Notes: a model not told the origin generated them from the sequence alone. A stretch of DNA of 64,000 bases from Vombatus ursinus (GCF_900497805.2 NW_020940358.1:30573948-30637947); one strand, 5' to 3'; positions 21,292 through 31,019 are shown, counted from the first letter of the stretch. A program made the numbers and translations.

Positions 21292-21655
21292 GGAATCATA
21301 GGATCATAGACTTAGAGCTATAAGGGACCTCAGATATGATCTAGTCCAGTGGGCTCAACGCCACATGTGGCCCTCTAAGTCCTCAAGTGCAGCCCTTTGA
21401 CTGAATCCAAACTTCATAGAACACGTCCTTTATTAATAATTTGTTCTATGAAGATTGGATTCAGTCAAAGGGCTGCACTTGAGGACCTATAAAAGGGTTT
21501 GTTCCCCACCCCTGGTCTAGTCCAACCCTTTCATTTTATAGATGAGAAAAAGAAGCCCCACCCAGAGAGAGGTTAAATGATTTGCTTAGGGTCACACAGC
21601 TAGTAAATTACAGAGCTAAGACTGGAAGCTAGATTCAATGATTCAAATGTTGCTT
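21292..21655 (-). mobile_element. MIR3/THER2 CORE-SINE split by a MITE
   Basis: 'GGATCATAGACTTAGAGCTA' up to GATCTAGTC, then after the MITE 'CAACCCTTTCATTTTATAGA' and the remaining core. Confidence 0.85.
21347..21514. mobile_element. palindromic hAT-type MITE, 168 bp
   Basis: It begins CAGTGGGCTC and ends CCCCACCCCTG, with 8-bp target duplications ATCTAGTC (21339-21346) and GTCTAGTC (21515-21522) that differ at one base. Inside, 21379-21423 and 21442-21486 are 45-base inverted arms with one mismatch and an 18-base loop. It resembles non-autonomous hAT families of marsupials (OposCharlie type), but the exact family is not established here. It sits in a MIR3. Confidence 0.85.
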
Positions 21656-21659
21656 TTGT

Positions 21660-21905
21660 CAATATTGTTTTTTTTAAATTAATTTTATTGATGCCTTTTG
21701 CTCGTATCACATTCACGTCTGAATATATCCACCCCCTCACCTATGCATTAAGCCATCCTTTGCAACTAAGATTAAAGAACAAAAAGGGGGAAAAATCAGT
21801 CTGACGAAACCAACAAACGTTTTGACCATATCTGAAAGTATATATGATATTTTACCCCTGTAGACTCCCACCTCTGCAATGAAGGGAAGAAGGTCACACC
21901 ACTAT
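21660..21905 (-). mobile_element. L1 3' UTR-like fragment
   Basis: 'TTAATTTTATTGATGCCTTT' and the following low-complexity run resemble the reverse of a marsupial L1 3' UTR. Diverged. Confidence 0.45.
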
Positions 21906-22009
21906 TTTTTAACATTTATTGACTGTCAGTAAGGCTTTGCAGAATATCTAAGTTGACAATATCCCAGCTATGTGGGTTCAGTCTTTGGAGAGGAAGCTTC
22001 CTTGGCACA

Positions 22010-22190
22010 GAGAGGCCATGGAAAGAGCCCTGGATTGGATAGCAGGAAACTTGGCTTCTTATCCTGTCTCTTCAACTAACTGGCTTCACGCCTTTGAGCA
22101 AGTCACTGAATGTATCTGAGCCAGGCTCTTCATTTGTGAAGTGAAAGGGTCTCACTAAAGTCACTGCCAACTCTAAAGATTCTGTGGCTC
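22010..22190 (+). mobile_element. MIR3/THER2 CORE-SINE
   Basis: 'AAGAGCCCTGGATTGGATAG', 'TTTGAGCAAGTCACTGAATG' and the end 'TGCCAACTCTAAAGATTCTG'. Confidence 0.7.
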
Positions 22191-22654
22191 TTCCTTTTGG
22201 AAGCTAGTGAGACTATGGGAATTTGTGGAGGATAGAATGATGTTGTTTTCTTTTCAGTCTAATCTAAACTTCCCCTCCCTCCAGATAGACCAGCACAATG
22301 AAGCTTTGTAAAGGCCAATCCAAGTTCACTGAAGTCTTTTGCTGTTGTTTGAACTGGCAAAAGAAATGTGTGTGTCAGGGAAGCAAAGGGGATGGGGGGA
22401 CAGGGAGGTAGGAAATGAGAGAGAGACAGAGAGACAGAGAGACAGAGAGACAGAGAGAGAGAAAGGGAGAGAGATCAAAAACTGGTAATTGTGTCACTGC
22501 TCACAAAGAGATCTGCATGGGTATCATGGAAGGGTGGTTGTAGTGTGCATATATTAGAGGAGTGTTTGGGGGTAGGTAAGTGTGTGGGTGTGTGACATGA
22601 GGCTCTTAGAAAAGATGAAAAAAATACACCATCCTCCCTTTTTTGCAGAGTTGG
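22191..22654. other. unassigned sequence with (GAGACA)n
   Basis: A GAGACAGA-type hexamer run lies at about 22418-22470. The rest is not recognised. Confidence 0.5.
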
Positions 22655-22835
22655 GGGATTATAGGTATGGAACATTCATATATTATCAGACTCCACTGAT
22701 GTGCTGGTAGTTTTGCTGAGATACTTTTTTACTTTCTTTTTTTATGAGGATGGCTCATTGTGGATGGGAGGGAAAGGCATATACTTGCACATGAACTTAT
22801 ATTAGATTTTGAAAGTTAAAAATTAATTTTAAAAA
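22655..22835 (+). mobile_element. L1 3' UTR end
   Basis: 'AACATTCATATATTATCAGA', 'TGGATGGGAGGGAAAGGC' and an A-rich end resemble the 3' UTR of marsupial L1. Confidence 0.5.
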
Positions 22836-22875
22836 AAGAAACAAGGCTCATAGAGTTTTTATATCTCTCTCCCTG

Positions 22876-22889
22876 CCCCCCCCCCCCCC
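22876..22889 (+). repeat. C14 run in the splice acceptor tract
   Basis: Fourteen C in a row, then T5 and CCCTCTCC, ending 24 bases before the first base of the SCARA5 transmembrane exon. Confidence 0.95.
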
Positions 22890-22913
22890 TTTTTCCCTCT
22901 CCTTGTTTCCTAG

Positions 22914-23042
22914 GTCCTGGTAGTAAGAGGAGACCAGGGAATTGCTGTGCCCAACTTGGATCCTTGTCCATGTTGAAGTATGCTGTTGTTGGCCTCTATC
23001 TGCTGGTCTTCCTGATTCTTGTGGGCATCTTCATCCTGGCAG
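22914..23042 (+). CDS. SCARA5: SCARA5 exon for juxtamembrane tail and transmembrane helix (residues 38-80)
   Basis: It completes Gly38 and encodes PGSKRRPGNCCAQLGSLS followed by the helix that starts LKYAVVGLYLLVF and ends GIFILA, with one base of codon 81. The human protein, from memory, reads KRRASICCTQLGSLSALKH and an almost identical helix of the same length. The transmembrane segment spans about residues 60-80; the basic KRR at 42-44 on its N-terminal side fits a type II topology with the N-terminus inside. Cys48-Cys49 are kept and could be acylated (inference). The acceptor is CCTAG at 22909-22913 and the donor is GTAAGA at 23043. The exon is 129 bases with phase 1 at both ends. The ectodomain (coiled coil, collagen-like region, SRCR domain) must lie downstream of this window. 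Confidence 0.95.
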
Positions 23043-23119
23043 GTAAGAGTAAATCTTTGCCACCATAGGTCCTCAGGGCAGTGGTAAGAGCAGAGACACA
23101 GCCGTGACAATACATCAGT

Positions 23120-23215
23120 GGAACCAGAAGAATGTAAGCTCCTTGAGGGCAGGGATTGGTTCACTTTGGGCCAGTGCAGTACCTGACTCTTCATGAATGC
23201 TTGTTGATTGATTGA
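23120..23215 (+). mobile_element. L2 LINE 3' tip
   Basis: 'TAAGCTCCTTGAGGGCAGGG' then 'ATGCTTGTTGATTGATTG'. Confidence 0.75.
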
Positions 23216-23234
23216 CAGGGGACCTGGCACCTAT

Positions 23235-23360
23235 GACTTCAATTTAATTCAGTCAGCAAATATTTATTGAATGGCTACCATGTTATAGACACCCTGGTAG
23301 ATGCTTGGGGGTACATAGACAAAAATGAAAGAATATCCTTAAGGAGCTCACATTTTAGTG
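23235..23360 (-). mobile_element. L2 LINE 3' tip
   Basis: 'CAGCAAATATTTATTGAATG' then 'CTTAAGGAGCTCACATTTTA'. Confidence 0.75.
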
Positions 23361-23539
23361 CATTCCTACTGCTATATCTTCCCTCCATCATTCTGTGGCC
23401 CCATGCAATCCACTTGACTTCCCTGTGCTTTAGTTTCTCTATTTGCAAAAAAACAAAATCAGCAACTGTAGTTTAGCTTTAGAGAACTCCCTTACATCTG
23501 CAGGATACTTTCCAGTTTGCAAAATGCTTTCACAGACCT

Positions 23540-23850
23540 GGGAAGATTTGTATAAATTGATCCAGAGTGAAGTAAACAAAGCCAAAAGAACAATATACAT
23601 AGAGACTATAGCAATGTAAATGAAAAGAAAATTAAAAGGAAGCCCAACTCTGAGTAACTAGAAAACCAAGAATGGTCCTAGAGAACAGATAATGAAATAT
23701 ACCTTCTTCCTCATGATAAAGAGATGGCAATCACCTGGGACACAATGTCATATACATTGTCAAATGTGGTCACTGGGTCTGCTGTTTTTACTTAATAGAT
23801 TCCTTCTTTCTGATTACAAGGGAGGATTCAATGTGGAAAGAGGGGGGTAG
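23540..23850 (+). mobile_element. L1 ORF2 end and 3' UTR fragment
   Basis: 'TGGGAAGATTTGTATAAATT' and 'CAGAGTGAAGTAAACAAAGC' match the segment just after the marsupial L1 ORF2 stop. 3' UTR-like sequence follows. Confidence 0.7.
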
Positions 23851-24269
23851 TATGAAAGGTGGACATTTCCAGAAAAGACTGTGATGTAAAAACAGGAAGC
23901 AGCAATAATATTCATTTTTTAAAAGCAGCATTAGAACAATATACAAAATGACTACCATAAATTAAAAGAACTCTCAGAGGAAGCCCAACTCCACCCATTA
24001 AGTGAGTAAGCTAATAAATAATGGATTCTAAACTAACCCCTTGGTCCTCTCATTCCTAGCCTAATGATTTAAAAAAAAAAAGTTAATTATTTTATTGATC
24101 CTCTTTTTTTTTTTTAAACACTGCTGTCACTTGCTAGTGAATTATATTACCTTACCCTCAAATAAACTTCCCTTGGAACAAAGAAACATAGAATAAAGAA
24201 AAACAAACCATCACATTGACCCTGCCTGACAATCCATGTTCACTCAGTACCTATGGTCCGCCATCTTGT
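23851..24269. other. AT-rich, unassigned
   Basis: Some repetition of the L1 3' UTR-like text ('GAGGAAGCCCAACTC' also at 23640) suggests more L1 remains. No exon seen. Confidence 0.35.
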
Positions 24270-24380
24270 TGCTGAGAGGAGAGAGGTTTGTTTCATTGCC
24301 AATTCATTTTTGTTTTTGTATCTCCAGGGCCCCACAGAGTGCCTGGCACATATTAGACACTTAGCGAATGCTTGTTGCCT
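24270..24380 (+). mobile_element. L2 LINE 3' tip
   Basis: 'AGAGTGCCTGGCACATATTA' and 'GACACTTAGCGAATGCTTG'. Confidence 0.75.
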
Positions 24381-24429
24381 TGATGCTATAATTGCTATAA
24401 CTAGTGATTTTTTAAAAACAATTTGCAGA

Positions 24430-24695
24430 CAGATTTAATTATAATTGTGATAACTAATGATACCTAACATTTCATAGCATATTTGCAAAGTGCTTTACAT
24501 ATGTTTTCTCATTTGATTCCCATAATGACCCTGTGGGTAGGTGCTATTATTATCATCCCTATTTTACAATTGAGTAAACTGAGGCTCAGAGAGGTTAAAT
24601 GATTTACCCATGGTCACACAGCTAATGTCAGCGGTAGGATTGGAACCTTAGTCTCTCCTGAGCCCGAGTTCAATGCTCTTTCTACCTTATCACAT
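24430..24695 (-). mobile_element. MIR/THER1 CORE-SINE
   Basis: Near full length: 'TTTGCAAAGTGCTTTACATA', 'AACTGAGGCTCAGAGAGGTT' and the reversed head. Confidence 0.85.
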
Positions 24696-24969
24696 TTTCT
24701 CAAGAAAAGATTTGCCACCTTTCACATATGAAAATGAGCTAAGTTGTGAAAATGGGTCTACACCTGATTGTTTTTACTAGTCAAAAGTATGAGTTTGAAG
24801 TAATCCATCCACTCTTTTTAAAAAACATTCCTCTGTGTGACCAGTAGTATATAATGGCAAGGTAGATAGTTGGGTTTAGAGGCTTTGGAACAGGGCAAGC
24901 TCTCTCCTACATAATGGGATTAAGCCCATGACCCTGGCTAGTTAATGCCACATTCTTCTAAGCCAAGAC

Positions 24970-25350
24970 AACAATTCAATAAGCATTTATTAAGCACCTA
25001 CAATGTACCAGTCACTGACCTGGTTTCTGGGAGTAAAAGAGATAAAAGTCTGTGCTCTCAAGGAGTTCAAAATATTTAATGAAGTGCTTTAAAGTCCGCA
25101 AAGTGCTATACATATGCTATCTCATTTGACTCTCACAATAATCCTGTCAGGTAGGTTCTTTATTATCCCATTTTACCGAGGAGGACACTGAGGCGAAGAA
25201 AGATTAAGTGACTTGCCCAGGATCACACAACTAGTAAGAGTCTGAGGAAGGATTTGAACTCAGGTCTTCCTGACTCCAAATTCAGCACTCTATTCATTCA
25301 GTCACCTAGATGCCAGTAAGGAGTTTACATTCTCCTAAGAACACAAAGGC
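24970..25350 (-). mobile_element. L2 LINE split by MIR
   Basis: L2 tail at 24970-25070 (AATAAGCATTTATTAAGCAC..CTCAAGGAGTT) resumes at about 25315 (GTAAGGAGTTTACATTCTCC). The inserted minus-strand MIR (25073-25313) has 'GTGACTTGCCCAGGATCACA'. Confidence 0.8.
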
Positions 25351-25439
25351 ACAAATGATATTCTCCCCTCCTTCCCGCCCCCTCCCAACCCTGTCCAAGG
25401 GGCTATATTCTCAAACCTCGGTGAAGGTATGAGTGTGTT

Positions 25440-25645
25440 TCAATGGAAGGATTTAGAGTCAGAAAACCCGTAATGAACCAGGTGTGAATTCTGGCTCTGA
25501 ATCAATCATCCACCTGTGTGACTTGAGACAAGGCAGCAATGTTGCCCCCTTCAGCCTTAGTCTCCTCATCTGTGAAATGAGGGAGTTGAACTAGGATGAG
25601 TCCTGAGGTCTTGTCCAGCTGGAAATCTATGACCCTACAAAATCA
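25440..25645 (+). mobile_element. MIR3/THER2 CORE-SINE
   Basis: 'GATTTAGAGTCAGAAAACCC' head side, 'CTCCTCATCTGTGAAATGAG' and the end 'CTTGTCCAGCTGGAAATCTA'. Confidence 0.8.
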
Positions 25646-26269
25646 CACTATGGGAGGCCCAGGCATGGCCCCAGCCTTGTCTAAAGGGGTGAAACCTTCT
25701 AGAGAAGGGTGTGGTTAGTTAGAGCGTGACTTCAGCCAGGCAGAACTGATGGTGTGCTCAGGGTGGGGTCCTCAAGTTGGCCTTGGGGTAGGAATCTGGA
25801 GGTTAAGATGGTTCTAGGGACTCAAGGCCAGCGATTCTTCCCGCTAAATATTGGAACAAATAGCCAGGCAGGTCTTCATGTAAGCCAGCTCATTTCTTTC
25901 CAGGTAGGGCTCTTCCCTTGGCCATAGACAATTGGGATGCTGAGATTTCACACATGCGATGTTGAGTGCCTGCCTTGCGGTGGTGTCTGTACCACCAACC
26001 ATTAACCTGGTCAGAATCCAACACTAACAAAGGCAACTCACTGGTGAGTCATCCCTCAGCCTGAGGGATGGTGTCCAAGGAGGGATCTGTAGTGGGCCAA
26101 GTCAAGCAAGCAGATGATTTGAATGTACTCTTGGGCCGCCCAGACAGAAAGAGGGGTCTCGGTTTTTGTGGGCTTGGCTGCCATGACCATAACAAATTTT
26201 CATAAGATTTAGAAAGTGTCTCAGGCCAGCGGAGAAACCAAGTTATAATGCTATAATCCCTCAATTTTT
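25646..26269. other. unique intronic stretch
   Basis: About 600 bp without a recognised repeat, locally GC-richer than average. Candidate conserved non-coding DNA, by absence of repeats only. Confidence 0.3.
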
Positions 26270-26274
26270 TAAAA

Positions 26275-26790
26275 ACAAGGTTTTAAAAACATTTTATTGA
26301 TTTTTTTTTGTTTTAACATCACCTTCATTTCCAAATAGAGCCTTCTACCTCCCCTTCCCCAGCTATCCCTTGTGAAAGAGAATTTTTAAAAAGTGACAAA
26401 AAAAGAGGTCAATGAAACTAGCCAACAGATTAACTGAGTCTAACAATATAGGCAATATTCTACACCTATCGTTCCTCTCCTCTTCAAAGGAGATAGGGTA
26501 ATGCCTTTTCTCATCTCATTTACAGGCCATGTCAAGTCATTATAATGACTCAGCATTCAGTTGTTGATGGCCTTTCTACCATATTGTCATAGTCCTTGTG
26601 CACTGTATATTATTTTCCTGGTTCTGCTTAATTTACTTTATATCAGTTCTTATAAGCCTTCCCATGATTCTCTGGAATTTTTTTTATATTCACTGTACAT
26701 TCAAGTTTGTTGATCAATTTGTTAATCCATTCCCCAACTGATGGGCATCTCTTTTATCTTTATAATAATTTTAGTAATAATTTTAACAAG
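26275..26790 (-). mobile_element. L1 ORF2 end and 3' UTR
   Basis: 'CATTCCCCAACTGATGGGCA' (reverse of the MPI(N)WGM stretch near the end of marsupial L1 ORF2), with 3' UTR to the left. Confidence 0.8.
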
Positions 26791-26879
26791 AAATCAGTAT
26801 GGAATAGTGGATAAAGAGCCAACCTTGAAGCCAGAAAGACTTGGGTTCAAGTCCTGACATAATTAGTCATCCATATATG

Positions 26880-27105
26880 GTCAATCAATAGTCAGTAAAC
26901 ATTTATTAAGCACCAGCTATGTGCCAGGCACTGTGCTAAGCACTGGGGATACAAATACAAAAATGAAAGACAGGTCCTGCCCTTAAGGAGCTTGTAATTG
27001 AATGGGAGGAAACACACAAAAGAGAGCTGAAAAGGGCCAAGGGAAGGTTCCTGGCAAGGCGGCGTGGTGTAGAGGTCAAAGAAGTCCAAAATTAGTGCTT
27101 CCAGG
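26880..27105 (-). mobile_element. L2 LINE 3' end
   Basis: 'AAACATTTATTAAGCACCAG', 'GTGCCAGGCACTGTGCTAAG' and 'CCTTAAGGAGCTTGTAATTG'. A short SINE head fragment precedes it at 26800-26870. Confidence 0.85.
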
Positions 27106-27474
27106 TAGTAAATGAGGAACTGTCTGAGATGTCTGTCCTGTCCCCGTCTCCTTAAATGGAGGCTGAAGAGTTCATGATCATATAGTGGTTGTGTGACCCT
27201 AGGAAAGTAATTTATCTTGTCAGAGATATAGGCAACATTCTAAGACTGCAAGTTGCATAGAAGATGCCAAATGATATCAGTGTTTTCTCAGTGATGAGCT
27301 CCCTGCATAAATGAAATTACAGGTCTAGGCTCTATACCCATCCCATCCAAGCCTCAACAAAAACCAGCCAGTACAACTGTATAAATGAAAATAAAACTAC
27401 AAGGCAACTGAACTCAGATTTTTAAATGCCATCATCAGTCTTGGTTCCAGAGTTCAGATGATGAAACCAACCTC

Positions 27475-27665
27475 CTCGAGTGGGAGAAGCACTTACCCTG
27501 AAGTCAAAGGGCCTGGGTTCAAATCCTGAGGCTGACATTTACTACCTTTGTGACCTTGGACAAATCACTTACCCTCCCTGTGCCTCAGTTTCCTCATCTG
27601 TAAAATGAGGAAGTTAGAGTAGATGGCGTCTGAGTTCCCTAGATCTATGGTCCTGTGATGCTCCT
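27475..27665 (+). mobile_element. MIR3/THER2 CORE-SINE
   Basis: 'GGGCCTGGGTTCAAATCCTG', 'CTTACCCTCCCTGTGCCTCA' and the tip 'GATCTATGGTCCTGTGATG'. Confidence 0.88.
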
Positions 27666-27669
27666 AATG

Positions 27670-27895
27670 GGGGAAGGCAGGAGAGAGACTATGGGTACAG
27701 AATGTTTCTTATGGCGACCGATATGGTCCCTGTGCTGGTCAGGTTTGCTTCATTGTTTTTCTTTGTTATAAGGGAGTGTTCTCTGGCGGGGGAGGGAGTA
27801 GGGAGGGGGGGATGCTGGGGTAGGGGAAGAGGAGTAGCATATTGGGAACTGACTGCTATAAAAACAAAAGATATGAATAAAACTTTTTTTTAAAA
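27670..27895 (+). mobile_element. L1 3' UTR end
   Basis: A G-rich stretch (GGGGGAGGGAGTAGGGAGGG) then 'ATATGAATAAAACTTTTTT', an L1 3' UTR with its polyadenylation signal and A-rich end. Confidence 0.65.
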
Positions 27896-28346
27896 AAATC
27901 TAGACAAGGAGAATAAGATGAACAAAATAAAATTACATATAAAACTGTGAACTCCAAACTATTCGCAGTTTGTTAAAATGAGGGGAAGGGATGTAAGTTT
28001 TAATAAAATAATAATAAAATAGAATTTACTTTTACATCCTCTTCCACCTTCTTATTTCCACCCATGTACTTCTTTGACTTTGTTGCCATATATTAGTATA
28101 GTCATCATCGGTGCATTTACTGTTCTGATTGCTTTCTTCATTCTGTATCATTTCATTTAAATCTTTCTGTATTTTTTTGTGTTCTTCATATGTCCTTTTT
28201 ATGGCCCAAGAGTGTTTCTGTCTCATTAAAAGACCACATTTGTTCAGACCTTCCCCAATCATTGGGTGGTATTTTCCAGGGTTTTTTGCTATTAGAAATG
28301 ACTATGAATATTTTTTATACAGATCTTTTCTCCTCCCTGCCCTTTT

Positions 28347-28510
28347 TTTCTTTTTTTTTTTTTTTTGCCTTTTTGGTGAGGCAATCAGGGTTAAGTGACT
28401 CGCCCAGGGTCACACAGCTAGTAAGTGTCATCTGTCTGAGGCCAGATTTGAACTCAGGTCCTCCTGACTCCAAGGTGGAAGCTTATCCACTACGCTGCCT
28501 AGCTGCCCTC
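28347..28510 (-). mobile_element. A-tailed marsupial tRNA-SINE
   Basis: T-rich start, 'GGTGAGGCAATCAGGGTTAA', 'CTCAGGTCCTCCTGACTCCA' and the reversed head CTGCCTAGCTGCCC. Confidence 0.9.
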
Positions 28511-28521
28511 TCCTTTCCCTT

Positions 28522-28945
28522 TGTGTGGAACGACGACCACCGAAATCAAGAGTTTGGAGTCTGAATCAGAGATCAGAAAAGGTCTTTATTCTTTCTCATG
28601 AGAAAGGGCACAGCCTAGTGGCTCAAGCAGCAGCAGCCAGGGAGTGCGCCCACTGGCTGTGAGAAGCAAAGTTTTATAGTCGTAACACGTGCCCCTTCCC
28701 ACTCTCTTACCTCTTTCCTTCATTGACTGGGTACTCAAGGTGTACAATCTAAATGCGGCAACTAATACCCAATAGAAGCAAACATAACCACATTTGGGAG
28801 CTAGATGTATGCGTGTATCAGGAAGCGGGAGCAACCAGGAACTGCCTGTGCTGAGTGGATTTTGAGAAAGGAAAACTTAACTCACAGTTTTCTAGAAGAG
28901 TGAAACTTAGGCCTGAGGGAACTGCACTTTAGGCCATCTCTCACA
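28522..28945 (-). mobile_element. solo LTR of an endogenous retrovirus, 424 bp
   Basis: The element reads TG...CA on either strand (TGTGTGGAAC at the left, TCTCTCACA at the right) and is flanked by a 4-bp duplication CCTT (28518-28521 and 28946-28949), the size used by gammaretrovirus-like families. On the minus strand a TATAAAA box (28672-28678) precedes an AATAAA signal (28585-28590) in the right order for U3-R-U5. No internal viral genes are present. Its sharp ends and target duplication suggest it is younger than the L1 it entered. The exact family is unknown. Confidence 0.85.
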
Positions 28946-29199
28946 CCTTTTAAAAAGCATTGTTAGGATATAGTCCTGCTCCCAGAAGCAAAGAAGATGA
29001 TCAGCTTTAGAATTCTTATTATTTAGTGTCAGATTGATTTCCAAAAAGATTGCATCTATTGGCACTGTAATTAAGGGGGGAAAATCTATAAAAATGTTGG
29101 AGTCAGGTGAAGTTCATTGGGAGTAGTGGTAGTTGGGATATTTAAGGACAAGGGGATGTTGGGCTGCTTGTGAATAATTATTAATTAGGCTGCCTACAA

Positions 29200-29370
29200 C
29201 CTAAGACCAAAAATTTGGAACTGAAAGAGCCCTAAGAGGTCATTATGGCCTACCTCCTAATTTTTCATATAAGGAAACTGAGGGACAAAGAAGTTAAATG
29301 ACTTGCCCAGAGTCACACAGCTAGCCCTCCATGTCCAGTGCCCTCTCCATAGGCCATTGCCTTTAAGCAG
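29200..29370 (-). mobile_element. MIR3/THER2 CORE-SINE
   Basis: 'GGAACTGAAAGAGCCCTAAG' and 'GTTAAATGACTTGCCCAGAG'. Confidence 0.8.
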
Positions 29371-29839
29371 GACTGTTTTTTATAGAAATGTGTCAGAGCC
29401 AAGGAAGCCCCTTCAGGACTTGAGAAAAACTGGCAAGTAGGAAGTTTTCCAGGTGTGCTGATATACACAGCCGGGAAACAGTGGGTTCTGACTACTTTTA
29501 ACTACCCCTGCAGTCTTGTGAGTTGTGGCTATGTCTGGGAAAGCTGTGGGTGGGCTGTCCATTTTCAGGCAAGTCTGGGATGATAAGAGCAATAAGATAT
29601 ACTGTGATTGTCCAGTCTCTGCCCTAAGAGACATGCTGGAGAGTGAGAGTCATAATAGCACCATTTCCCAACTCTACTAACAGTGGGAGAGCATCCCTGT
29701 TTCCCCATATCCTTGCCAATATGAAATGTTACCTCCCCCCCACCAGCTAGCTTTGCTAATTATAATCACTCAGTTGAACTAGCCAGTTCAACTGTTAAAC
29801 AGTTAACAGTTAAACTGGACCACAGTTTAAGGGAAGCTG
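29371..29839. other. unassigned, with L1-like text at 29650-29735
   Basis: 29371-29640 has no recognised repeat. 29650-29735 ('CAACTCTACTAACAGTGGGA') resembles the reverse of a late L1 ORF2 segment. Confidence 0.4.
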
Positions 29840-30045
29840 TGAAATGCATACAATTACAAATGTCCTGGAGTCAGGAGGACATGAGTTCAAATATGCTCTC
29901 AGACATCTACTAGCTGTGAGATCCTGAACAAATGACTTAACGTTGATTGCCTCAGAGAGAGAGACAGAGAGAGACAGAGACAGAAGAGAGAGACAGAGTC
30001 AGTCAGACAGAGAGAGAGAGAGAGACAGACAGAGACAGAGACAGC
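29840..30045 (+). mobile_element. tRNA-SINE with (GAGACA)n tail
   Basis: 'CCTGGAGTCAGGAGGACATG', 'CATCTACTAGCTGTGAGATC' and, after GATTGCCTC, a GAGACAGA microsatellite at 29955-30045 where the A-rich tail would be. Confidence 0.75.
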
Positions 30046-30079
30046 AAGTAATATCCCAGCAATGGGGCTTCTGGGAGTC

Positions 30080-30180
30080 CTATTAAACTAGGAAGTGTCA
30101 CCTGGAATGCAATTTAAGAAGGACATTGACCGATTGTGGAGTGTCTAGAGAAGGGTAAGGTCACCAGGAGAGTGAAGGAC
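30080..30180 (+). mobile_element. L3/CR1 LINE fragment
   Basis: 'AAGAAGGACATTGACCGATT' and 'GTCTAGAGAAGGGTAAGG' match the CR1/L3 end region. Confidence 0.6.
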
Positions 30181-30184
30181 TTTT

Positions 30185-30770
30185 GAGTTCATTTCATATG
30201 CCAACTGTTCCCTATCCTGAAGAGGTTTGTAGTCTAGGTGGGAAATCTGAACATATACCAAGATAAATGACTAGGAAAAGGAAGATAGATTAAATACTAA
30301 GAAAGTGGTAAATGGTGCAGGAAGGAGTTCAAAGGAGGGAGGGAGAGATCCTTGAGGGCTAGAGCAATCAGGGAAGGCCTCCTGGAAGAATAGGACTCAA
30401 ACTGGGCAGAGCTTAGGTAAACAGAGAAGAGGGAAGAGAGCATTCCAGGCAAGGAGAATGACTTGAGCAAAGGTCCAATGGTCAGAAGGCCCATGATGTG
30501 TTCAAGAACAGCAAATAGGTCCCACTCTTTGGCTGAACCAGAAGGTTTGTTTAATTCAATCCAACCATCATTTATTATGTGACTTTTTATGCGATGAGCT
30601 TTTTTCTAGCACTAGGTATACAAAGACAGCAATAGTGTATGTGTGGGTGTGCCTGTCCTCAAGGGGCTTACATTCTACTTGGGGGAAACAACAGTTAAGT
30701 AAAGGTAGACACTAGACCTGTGATTTCACTGGTCTGGGGAATTCCTGGAGGAGGAAATCAATGCAAGTTT
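30185..30770 (-). mobile_element. L2 LINE 3' ends (two pieces)
   Basis: 30185-30500 has 'GAAGGCCTCCTGGAAGAATA' and 'GAGAGCATTCCAGGCAAGG'. 30545-30770 starts a new L2 tail ('CTCAAGGGGCTTACATTCTA'). Confidence 0.8.
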
Positions 30771-30951
30771 GCACTTTTTATTCATGTATTGAGAGGCTGA
30801 GTGACTTGCTTAGGGTCACGCAGCCGGGATATACCAGAATTGGGAATCACAAGACCAGCCAGGTCTTCCTGTCTCCTAGCTCATCTCTCTGTCCACAGTG
30901 ACACATAGCCTGACACATAGGTAAATAAATATAAAATATATTCAAATTTAG

Positions 30952-31019
30952 TACAGGGTGTCCCCAAAATTAGCTTTAAGCTACTCAAAACTGCACTGAA
31001 ACTTTTGGGGAAAGCTGTA
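30952..31019. mobile_element. mariner-type MITE, 68 bp
   Basis: TACAGGGTGTCCCCAAAA at the left and the inverted CTGCACTGAAACTTTTGGGG..TGTA at the right, with TA at both ends. Same family as 31452-31532 and 33618-33700. Confidence 0.75.

Larger units (their letters stand above)
5699..22913 (+). other. SCARA5: SCARA5 intron (complete, 17,215 bp)
   Basis: Bounded by GTGAGT at the donor and CCTAG at the acceptor. It is phase 1 and rejoins to give a glycine codon. It is mostly ancient LINE and SINE relics, which are listed separately. No other gene is seen inside. Confidence 0.85.
28020..29095 (-). mobile_element. L1 ORF2 fragment split by a SINE and an LTR
   Basis: L1-type text at 28020-28346 ('TTGGGTGGTATTTTCCAGGG' side) and 28950-29095 ('GATTGATTTCCAAAAAGATT', reverse of the IFLEINLT-like segment). 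The A-tailed SINE and the solo LTR lie between. Confidence 0.6.

Noticed and set aside
28586-28834. 82-residue minus-strand open frame within the LTR
   Set aside because: It lies wholly in the solo LTR. No viral gene is present there.
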